Shown: piece by piece, positions 6,548-12,147 of the stretch
How positions within the stretch are numbered: position 1 is the stretch's first letter
Layout: every line of letters begins with the position of its first letter
Source of the DNA: Bacteroidales bacterium
Lineage (GTDB): Bacteria; Bacteroidota; Bacteroidia; Bacteroidales; P3
Length of the DNA stretch: 12,147 nucleotides
Reading direction: 5' to 3'
Assembly: GCA_031286005.1 (NCBI GenBank)
Contig: JAITVC010000222.1
Coordinates: 1 to 12,147 of the forward strand
The notes under the pieces: generated by a model
Seen by the model: the letters and a program-made list of their open reading frames with translations, nothing else
What the model was told of the DNA's origin: nothing
The model's database searches: none
Translations under genes and position numbers: made by a program

Positions 6548-7596
6548 AGCTAAATTTCAGATTAGGCATCACGTCCAACAAAATAGCAGGCATTGCATCC
6601 ATCATTGTATGCTTGTCCACCATCGGGCTGATTATTATATTGCGCCCTGCGTTGTGGCAAAGTTGGCTCACGCCGGTGGTTGTGGCCGGACAGTTTTTGC
6701 TTTTCTTTTTTGTGTTTCGCTTCTTAGTTAATCTTTTTGTTGAAGATAGAATCAAGTTAATTTACAAATCCATTTACACCAAAAAGAAAGCACGGAACGA
6801 TTTTTATAAGAAGCATCGCCAAATCGGCTTGTCGGGCATAGAGCAGGAAGTGCAACATTGGTTGCAAAAACACGAAGTGAAGTTGGAGCAAATGAAGCAG
6901 CAGGAAGCCTATCGACGGGATTTCTTGGGCAATGTGTCTCATGAGTTAAAAACGCCGATTTTTAATATACAAGGCTATATTACCACACTTTTAGACGGCG
7001 CTATTGATGATCCGAGCGTGAACCGGAATTATTTGGAACGTACAGAAGTGAGCATCGAACGCATGATTTCCACTATTACTGATTTGGAAATTATTTCACG
7101 GTTGGAAAATCAGCACATCCAGCCGCAATGCACCAATTTTGACCTTACCGCTTTGATTAATGAAGTTTTCAACGATTTTGAGATTAAGGCCAAAGACTAT
7201 GGAGTGAATTTATTGTTGCGCAACAAAACGCATTTCACGCCGATGGTATACGCCGATAACGGGCAAATCAAACAGGTTATTACGAATTTAGTAGAGAATG
7301 CCATTCGCTACCGCCACGAAAACGAGCCATATATTAAGATTACGATTTACGACATGCACGAAAAAATATTTGTCGAAGTCTCGGACAATGGCATTGGTGT
7401 GGCCGAAAACGATATTCCACGCTTGTTTGAGCGGTTTTACCGTACGGATAAAGCCCGTTCGCGCGAGCATGGCGGATCCGGACTTGGCTTGGCTATCGTC
7501 AAGCACATCATCGAAGCCCACAACCAAAATATCACAATAAGAAGCACGTTGGGCGAAGGTACTACGTTTTCTTTTACGTTGGACAAATCGAAGTAA
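6544..7596 (+). CDS. Sensor histidine kinase, PhoR-like
   Basis: A 350-residue membrane kinase that should phosphorylate the overlapping response regulator. Two transmembrane helices (about 14-33 and 42-66) are joined by only about eight residues, so there is practically no periplasmic sensor domain. A linker of about 50 residues, partly heptad-like (EQEVQHWLQKHEVKLEQMKQQ), leads to the HisKA domain with phospho-acceptor His133 in NVSHELKTP. The ATPase domain has the N box (QVITNLVENAIRY, with Asn248 and Asn252), the G1 box DNGIGV, the F box LFERFYR and the G2 box GGSGLGLAIVKHI. No PAS or clear HAMP domain is visible. The family resemblance is to PhoR-type kinases. aroK follows after 7 bases. 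Confidence 0.95.
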   Translation: MKLNFRLGITSNKIAGIASIIVCLSTIGLIIILRPALWQSWLTPVVVAGQFLLFFFVFRFLVNLFVEDRIKLIYKSIYTKKKARNDFYKKHRQIGLSGIEQEVQHWLQKHEVKLEQMKQQEAYRRDFLGNVSHELKTPIFNIQGYITTLLDGAIDDPSVNRNYLERTEVSIERMISTITDLEIISRLENQHIQPQCTNFDLTALINEVFNDFEIKAKDYGVNLLLRNKTHFTPMVYADNGQIKQVITNLVENAIRYRHENEPYIKITIYDMHEKIFVEVSDNGIGVAENDIPRLFERFYRTDKARSREHGGSGLGLAIVKHIIEAHNQNITIRSTLGEGTTFSFTLDKSK

Positions 7597-7603
7597 CAAG
7601 GCT

Positions 7604-8113
7604 ATGAAGATTTTCATCATCGGGTATATGTACAGCGGTAAAACAACCGTTGGAAAGCAGTTGGCCAAGAAACTGAATTATGATTTCTTAGATACGGATG
7701 TGATGTTTGAGAAACAGCATCAAACTACCATTCCAACCTATTTCGCAGAACACGGTGAAGCAGCATTTCGGGCGGCTGAACGCCGGATTTTAGAAGAATT
7801 GAGAAACTATCCAAATAATGTGATTATTTCAACAGGAGGCGGTTTGCCCTGTTTCGGCAACAATGTGCAAGTGATGAAAGAAATTGGAAGCGTTATCTAT
7901 TTGGAAGCGTCTGTTGGAGCCATCTATTACCGATATGCAAAGTCGAATGCAAAACGTCCGCTTTTAGCAAATTTGTCCAAAGAAGAAGCCATTAGCAAGA
8001 TAGAAACCCATTTGGCCGAACGAGAGCCGTTCTATAAACAGGCCAATATCACACTGTCCGCCGAAAGTGTAAACTTTGAGGCTCTGTTGCAGATTTTAAG
8101 CCCGCTTCTCTAA
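7604..8113 (+). CDS. aroK: Shikimate kinase
   Basis: Phosphorylates shikimate with ATP at the 3-hydroxyl, the fifth step of the chorismate (aromatic amino acid) pathway, in the cytoplasm. The 169-residue protein has a Walker A loop GYMYSGKTT (7-15), the shikimate-binding DTD (30-32), Arg56 in AAFRAAE, the glycine triplet in STGGG (76-80), lid Arg118 in KRPLL and Arg140 in AEREPFY. The length is normal. It begins 7 bases after the histidine kinase stop and has no promoter of its own that I can see, so it is probably read from the two-component promoter. Its last 18 coding bases overlap the convergent rlmD end, and no terminator separates the two genes. Confidence 0.95.
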   Translation: MKIFIIGYMYSGKTTVGKQLAKKLNYDFLDTDVMFEKQHQTTIPTYFAEHGEAAFRAAERRILEELRNYPNNVIISTGGGLPCFGNNVQVMKEIGSVIYLEASVGAIYYRYAKSNAKRPLLANLSKEEAISKIETHLAEREPFYKQANITLSAESVNFEALLQILSPLL

Positions 8114-9514
8114 ACAGACTACATTTTCCACATGATGCGTTTGAGGAAACATATCCACAGCTTGAACATGGGTTATGCGATAGGCCTCTTTCAGCAAGGC
8201 TAAATCTCGTGCCTGTGTAGCCGAATTGCAGCTGATATATAAAATCTTATTAGGATTTATCGTAAGAATTTGTTCAACTACCTTTGGGTGCATTCCGGCA
8301 CGTGGCGGGTCGGTTATAATCACATCCGGCTTGCCGTGTTCTTTCACAAAACCATCATTCAAAACATCCACCATATCGCCTGCAAAAAAGGCCGTATTTT
8401 CAATATTATTGAGTTTGGCATTGATTTTTGCATCCTCAATGGCCGATTCAACATATTCAATTCCGACAACCTTTTTCACGGACTTGGCCACATATTGCGC
8501 AATAGTCCCGGCACCGGTATATAAATCATAAACGGTTTCGTCGCCTTTAAGATTCAAGCAGTCAGCACCAATTCGGTATAGATTTCCAGCTTGAACGGAA
8601 TTGGTTTGATAGAATGATTTAGGGCCAATTCGGAATTTCAAGGGCGGTTGTCCGGTTTCAAAAGCAGGCATTTCTTCTGTAATAAAATCCTTGCCATGAA
8701 AGAGTTGAATATCCAAATCATGAATGGTATCGTTGAGTTTCTCGTTTATCACATACATTAGTGAGGTGATTTGAGAGAATTGTTGTTGGATAGCCGACAT
8801 TAAAGCGTTTATCTCTGCGTTGTCTTCGTATGCAAACACCATAACAACCATCCAATCCCCAATTGTTGTGTTACGTATCATCAAGTTACGCAAAAAACCT
8901 TCGTGAGATTTAACGTCGTAAAACGACAAATCATGCTTCACGGCATAGTCTCTCACAAACAACCGAATGGCATTTGACGGCTCGTTTTGCAAATGACATT
9001 GATTAATATCCAAAACCTTATCAAACAATCCGGGAATGTGGAAACCAAGAGCATTGGTTTCAGACATTGGGGCATCCATTTCTTCTGCTGTACGCCATCT
9101 GCGATTTGAAAACGTGTACTCAAGTTTATTTCTATAAAGATATTCGCTCTCAGAGCCTAAAATGGACGTAATGTCAGGCAACTCCAAGTGGCCAATCCGT
9201 TGCAGATGGTCTATGGTGGTTTGTTGTTTGTGTGCCAATTGGACTTCATACGGCAAATGCTGCCATTTGCAACCGCCACACACGCCAAAGTGCTCACATA
9301 TCGGTTTTCGGCGGATTTCGCCAAGTTTGTGATATTGGATAACCTTGGCCTCTAAAAACTGTTTACGTTTGTTCGTTATCTGTAAATCCACCACATCGCC
9401 CGGTGCTGCAAACGGCACAAAACAGACCTTTTGGTCGATGTGTGTTAAGGCCTTTCCTTCGGCGGCAAGGCCCTCTATGGTTACTTCAAATTGAATTGGA
9501 TATTTTTTTCTCAT
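8096..9514 (-). CDS. rlmD: 23S rRNA (uracil-5-)-methyltransferase, RlmD/RumA type
   Basis: Methylates a uracil at C5 in 23S rRNA using S-adenosylmethionine. The 472-residue protein has an N-terminal TRAM domain (about 1-60, with GxAxEGKAL and FVPFAAPGD). Next is an iron-sulfur cluster site, Cys73, Cys79, Cys82 (CEHFGVCGGC) plus Cys173. The methyltransferase core follows: DLYTGAGT (330-337), DPPRAG (from Asp402), the catalytic nucleophile Cys429 in ISCNSAT and the general base Glu463 in HHVEN. RumA homologues usually read SCNP; here it is SCNS. RlmD versus the related RlmCD or TrmA-type specificity is assigned from the cluster motif and TRAM domain, so the exact uracil is inferred. It is the last gene of the pyrE operon, starting in an ATGA overlap with the SRPBCC gene, and its end overlaps aroK convergently by 18 bases. 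Confidence 0.93.
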   Translation of the reverse strand: MRKKYPIQFEVTIEGLAAEGKALTHIDQKVCFVPFAAPGDVVDLQITNKRKQFLEAKVIQYHKLGEIRRKPICEHFGVCGGCKWQHLPYEVQLAHKQQTTIDHLQRIGHLELPDITSILGSESEYLYRNKLEYTFSNRRWRTAEEMDAPMSETNALGFHIPGLFDKVLDINQCHLQNEPSNAIRLFVRDYAVKHDLSFYDVKSHEGFLRNLMIRNTTIGDWMVVMVFAYEDNAEINALMSAIQQQFSQITSLMYVINEKLNDTIHDLDIQLFHGKDFITEEMPAFETGQPPLKFRIGPKSFYQTNSVQAGNLYRIGADCLNLKGDETVYDLYTGAGTIAQYVAKSVKKVVGIEYVESAIEDAKINAKLNNIENTAFFAGDMVDVLNDGFVKEHGKPDVIITDPPRAGMHPKVVEQILTINPNKILYISCNSATQARDLALLKEAYRITHVQAVDMFPQTHHVENVVCLEKRA

Positions 9515-9912
9515 TCAAATGATTTCTTCAATTGTTCATTGAGCATATTCACAAAATTTTGGAGGGGGTTTTTGGCCATCATTGCCAACATAGGATTCAT
9601 GTCGGCATGAAAACGAATGGTGCTTCGACACGCATTTTCAGTCAGTTCCTCAAACTCACAAATCAAATCAAACGGAAACGGCGATGGTGCTTCGGACGTA
9701 ATCACTAATTTTGTCGGCTCAACCTTTTCTTTAATTCGCATGGCTAAAGTAGCCATATTCTGAATAGTAAACGAACAAGTATCTATTGTGGATTTCCAAT
9801 TCGTGATTTGCGGCGGCATCAGTTTGCCGAAATTGTTAAAGTCCGACAAGTAGGCAAATATGTTTTTGGCCGATGTTTGTATTTCTAATGGTTTGCTTTC
9901 AATTTTTGTCAT
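9511..9912 (-). CDS. SRPBCC/START-fold domain protein (polyketide cyclase/dehydrase-like)
   Basis: A 133-residue soluble protein without a signal peptide. Its pattern is that of the SRPBCC (START/Bet v 1-like) fold: an initial strand (ESKPLEIQTSA), a short helix segment with IFAYLSDFNNFGKLMP, antiparallel strands ending in ITSEAPSPFPFDL and RSTIRFHADMNPML, and a long amphipathic C-terminal helix (NPLQNFVNMLNEQLKKSF). Members bind hydrophobic ligands in a deep cavity; no ligand can be named. It lies 6 bases after pyrE and overlaps rlmD by ATGA, so the three genes should be cotranscribed. A role in nucleotide or RNA metabolism would be guesswork. Confidence 0.8.
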   Translation of the reverse strand: MTKIESKPLEIQTSAKNIFAYLSDFNNFGKLMPPQITNWKSTIDTCSFTIQNMATLAMRIKEKVEPTKLVITSEAPSPFPFDLICEFEELTENACRSTIRFHADMNPMLAMMAKNPLQNFVNMLNEQLKKSFE

Positions 9913-9918
9913 GATGTT

Positions 9919-10548
9919 TTACATTCTATCGTTAGACCATTTTTCGGGATTCGCACTCCATTCGTTCAAGGATGCCAAATCATTTTCTGTAACATAACCA
10001 TTGGCTACAGCCTGTTTGAGAAGTGTAGGATAATCGGTTAAGGTATCTAATTGCACATTCGCCTTTTCAAAGTTATCCGTAGCTGTTTGAAGCGTATACG
10101 TGAAAATAGCCACCATCCCCAGCACCTCACAATTGGCCTCTCTCAAAGCATCCACAGCCAAAAGACTGCTTTTCCCGGTGGATACCAAATCTTCAATAAC
10201 TACAACTTTCTGTCCTTCTGCAATATGACCTTCAATACGGTTGTGCATCCCGTGTTTCTTTTCTTCGGCACGAATGTAGACAAACGGCTTTTCAAGGATT
10301 TGTGCCACCAATGCGCCCTGAGCAATTCCACCCGTAGCAACGCCTGCGATAACATCAGCAGAAGCATATTTTTCACGAATAATGGCCACGAATTGGTCGC
10401 GAATATACGTACGGATTTCGGGATACGACAGTGTTACACGATTGTCGCAATAAATTGGAGATTTGCGTCCGGATGCCCAAGTAAATGGATTTTGATTATT
10501 GAGTTTGACGGCTTTAATTTGGAGTAGATACTCAGCTACATTGTTCAT
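9919..10548 (-). CDS. pyrE: Orotate phosphoribosyltransferase
   Basis: Transfers the phosphoribosyl group of PRPP to orotate to make OMP, in pyrimidine biosynthesis. The 209-residue protein has the N-terminal FTWASGRKSPIYCDNR (22-37), AGVATGGIAQG (68-78), the flexible catalytic loop RAEEKKHG (93-100) and the PRPP-binding motif VVVIEDLVSTGKSS (115-128). The length is typical. The ATG at 10546-10548 (MNNVAEYLLQ) is preceded on the minus strand by a -7 element 26 bases away. It is the first gene of a three-gene operon with the SRPBCC protein and rlmD. The divergent neighbour is the secreted beta-helix/glycine-rich protein. Confidence 0.96.
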   Translation of the reverse strand: MNNVAEYLLQIKAVKLNNQNPFTWASGRKSPIYCDNRVTLSYPEIRTYIRDQFVAIIREKYASADVIAGVATGGIAQGALVAQILEKPFVYIRAEEKKHGMHNRIEGHIAEGQKVVVIEDLVSTGKSSLLAVDALREANCEVLGMVAIFTYTLQTATDNFEKANVQLDTLTDYPTLLKQAVANGYVTENDLASLNEWSANPEKWSNDRM

Positions 10549-10574
10549 AAGTGATACTATTTATTTTGAGATTG

Positions 10575-10582
10575 CAAAGATA
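10575..10582 (-). promoter_or_regulatory. Bacteroidetes-type -7 promoter element of the pyrE operon
   Basis: On the minus strand this reads TATCTTTG, an exact TAnnTTTG match. It lies 26 bases before the pyrE ATG, giving a leader of about 20 bases. A good -33 TTTG is not visible at the usual spacing. It forms part of the left arm of the 16-bp inverted repeat shared with the opposite promoter. Confidence 0.75.
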
Positions 10583-10602
10583 CAAAAAAAATAGCATAAA
10601 AG

Positions 10603-10633
10603 TTTGCTATTTAAATAATTTTTTGTATCTTTG
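10603..10633 (+). promoter_or_regulatory. Promoter of the secreted-protein gene (-33 TTTG and -7 TATCTTTG)
   Basis: TTTG at 10603-10606 and TATCTTTG at 10626-10633 are separated by 19 bases, which is the Bacteroidetes consensus arrangement. The ATG at 10661 lies 27 bases beyond, so the leader is about 20 bases. This is the best promoter match in the window. Confidence 0.88.
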
Positions 10634-10660
10634 CTACCGTAATTCCTTAATACAACGATT

Positions 10661-12147
10661 ATGAAACGACAATTACTTTCTTCTTTCTTGATGTTTTCTG
10701 TGATAATCCTGCATGCGCAGAGTGTAATCTATGTTAAACCTAATGCTACCGGATCCGGTAATTCGTGGGCGGATGCTTGCGATTTGGAAACGGCGGTAAA
10801 AAAAGCCACTTCCGGCGCAGAGGTTTGGGTGCAAGCCGGCACTTACAACCCTAAAACCATGCTCACCGTCCCAATTTCAGTAAAACTGTATGGCAGCTTT
10901 ACAGGAACCGAATCTTCCATAGCCGCTCGCAATATGGCGAGTAATCCGACGATTATTGATGCACAAAACAAATACGGTTCTGTGGTTAGGCTTGAACCCT
11001 CGGCCGTACTCAATGGTTTTACCATTCAAAACGGCAATGCCCAAAACAATCCTCACAAAAGCGGTGGCGGTGTTTATGCCGAAGATAATACCGTGATTGA
11101 AAATTGCAAGATTATTAACAACACGGCCGTGGCCTATGGCGGTGGTGTCTATGCTAAAGAAAGCCTTGAAATTATTAACTCAACGATTGAAAATAATACC
11201 ACAGCGGTCAAAGGCAATGATGTTTTTGGTTGTTGTATACTTGTGGATGCTGCAAGCCAAATTGTGCCTATCGTTTGCACCCACCCCTCTGCAATGGCCG
11301 AACACCGTGCTGTTGGAGTTGATTTATTTGACTTTAATAAACTATCTGTAAATGCGGTTGGCTCCGGACCTTTTACCTATCAATGGTATTCCAATACAGC
11401 AAACAGTACAACCGGCGGCACGCTTATCGCTGATGCAACGAGTGATTCTTATACTCCCTCGCGCGAGACTGTTTCAACGCTTTATTATTATGTCGTAGTT
11501 ACGAACTCACATGGTTCAGACACCTCGGATATTAGTGGCCTTCATACCGTAGCACCTTTAATTGATAATTTTGATTATACGGGGGCATATAGAGCGTTCT
11601 CTTTACATCCCGGCACATACGTAATTGAATGCTGGGGGGCACAAGGTGGACAACAGGTGGTTAATAAAAATATTACTGCAAACGGGGCAAATGGTGGATA
11701 TTCAAAAGGTATTTTAACTTTGTCGACACAGAAGGTAATCTACTGCTATGTAGGTGGTACAGGATCTCGCGGGTATGGTGCTACAGGCGGAGCTGGTGGT
11801 TGGAATGGTGGAGCCAAAGGCGGTAACGATGCAGGGTCGAACAACGATGACGTTGGTGGCGGTGGCGGTGGAGCATCGGACATCCGGGTTTCTTCGGGTG
11901 CTTGGAATGATGCAACATCTTTACGCTCAAGAATCATGGTTGCTGGTGGTGGTGGCGGTAATCAAACTGTTGGCGTTGGTGGCGGCTTAAATGGAGGTGT
12001 TCATACAGGTGCGTCATCTACACAAAATGCAGGCTATTCTTTTGGTACAGGTCAAGTTGGCGGAAGTCAGCCCAAAACAGGCGCTACCGGCAATGGTGGC
12101 GGTGGCGGTGGATGGTATGGCGGTAGAGCGGATGCTGCGAGTGGTAC
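10661..12147 (+). CDS. Secreted beta-helix / Ig-like / glycine-rich (ALK/LTK-like) protein, 3' end outside window
   Basis: The frame is open from the ATG at 10661 to the last base (495 full codons); no stop is seen, so it continues beyond the window. Residues 1-20 form a signal peptide ending HAQ. Residues about 22-190 resemble Bacteroidetes parallel beta-helix proteins: YVKPNATGSGNSWADA, AEVWVQAGTY, NGFTIQNGNA, SGGGVYAEDNTVIENCKIINN, GGGVYAKESLEIINSTI. Residues about 205-300 look Ig-like (FTYQWYSN, LYYYVVVTNSHGSDTSD). From about 302 a glycine-rich domain begins: GTYVIECWGAQGG, IYCYVGGTG, repeated GGGGGG tracts, ASDIRVSS and SRIMVAGGGGG. This matches the glycine-rich fold shared with the ligand-binding region of ALK and LTK receptors. 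It is probably cell-surface or secreted, perhaps adhesive. A C-terminal sorting domain would be expected but lies outside. The promoter upstream is strong. Confidence 0.93.
   Translation, partial: MKRQLLSSFLMFSVIILHAQSVIYVKPNATGSGNSWADACDLETAVKKATSGAEVWVQAGTYNPKTMLTVPISVKLYGSFTGTESSIAARNMASNPTIIDAQNKYGSVVRLEPSAVLNGFTIQNGNAQNNPHKSGGGVYAEDNTVIENCKIINNTAVAYGGGVYAKESLEIINSTIENNTTAVKGNDVFGCCILVDAASQIVPIVCTHPSAMAEHRAVGVDLFDFNKLSVNAVGSGPFTYQWYSNTANSTTGGTLIADATSDSYTPSRETVSTLYYYVVVTNSHGSDTSDISGLHTVAPLIDNFDYTGAYRAFSLHPGTYVIECWGAQGGQQVVNKNITANGANGGYSKGILTLSTQKVIYCYVGGTGSRGYGATGGAGGWNGGAKGGNDAGSNNDDVGGGGGGASDIRVSSGAWNDATSLRSRIMVAGGGGGNQTVGVGGGLNGGVHTGASSTQNAGYSFGTGQVGGSQPKTGATGNGGGGGGWYGGRADAASG

Larger units (their letters stand above)
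10574..10634. repeat. Mirror-image promoter pair: 16-bp inverted repeat with an inner 8-bp dyad
   Basis: The outer arms GCAAAGATACAAAAAA (10574-10589) and TTTTTTGTATCTTTGC (10619-10634) are perfect reverse complements and each contains a -7 box. An inner dyad AAATAGCA (10589-10596) and TGCTATTT (10605-10612) lies between them, slightly off-centre from the outer one. The arrangement drives pyrE leftward and the secreted-protein gene rightward. The two promoters overlap closely enough to compete or be controlled by one dimeric regulator; that is inference. Confidence 0.85.

Noticed and set aside
11097..11351. Plus-strand ORF of 84 residues in another frame
   Set aside because: It lies within the secreted-protein gene, which reads open in a different frame with recognisable beta-helix motifs.
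11746..11937. Minus-strand proline-rich frame
   Set aside because: It is the complement of glycine codons (GGN read as NCC) in the glycine-rich domain of the secreted protein.

Overview
The window looks like a chromosomal piece of a Bacteroidetes bacterium, most likely of the order Bacteroidales. Two promoters match the phylum's distinctive -7 element TAnnTTTG, one of them with a well-placed -33 TTTG. Gene starts lack Shine-Dalgarno sequences and have A-rich leaders. A six-subunit-type Rnf operon and a secreted protein with a signal peptide ending HAQ fit the same group. I cannot name a genus.

Layout. Bases 1-426 hold the C-terminal end of a DNA methyltransferase cut by the window edge. It is followed 8 bases later by an Rnf operon (435-5400): rnfC, a CPBP-type membrane protease, rnfD, rnfG, rnfE, rnfA. 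The operon ends in a strong intrinsic terminator at 5430-5462. The rnfB gene usually expected just before rnfC is not there, and the protease gene is an uncommon passenger. A 16-bp inverted repeat forms a possible mRNA hairpin across the rnfG stop codon. Bases 5401-5878 hold no credible gene. They contain the terminator, a REP-like dispersed element, a five-copy 41-bp tandem repeat with internal dyads, and a promoter.

The next operon (5879-8113) encodes a PhoB/PhoR-like response regulator and histidine kinase joined by an ATGA overlap, then shikimate kinase (aroK). Convergent to it, with an 18-base overlap of coding ends, is a minus-strand operon read from 10548 down to 8096: pyrE, a small SRPBCC-fold protein and rlmD. 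A divergent promoter region at 10549-10660 drives pyrE to the left and a large secreted protein to the right. In it, the two -7 boxes sit in the arms of a perfect 16-bp inverted repeat. The secreted protein (10661 to the window end, open) combines a signal peptide, a beta-helix-like region, an Ig-like region and a glycine-rich domain like that of ALK/LTK-type receptors.

Functionally, the Rnf complex couples electron flow between ferredoxin and NAD(H) to ion movement across the cytoplasmic membrane. The two-component pair has almost no extracytoplasmic sensor and probably senses a membrane or cytoplasmic signal. aroK, pyrE and rlmD are housekeeping genes for aromatic amino acids, pyrimidines and ribosome modification. 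The least explained elements are the 41-bp repeat, the altered head and interior of the rnf operon, the mirror-image promoter pair and the glycine-rich secreted protein.
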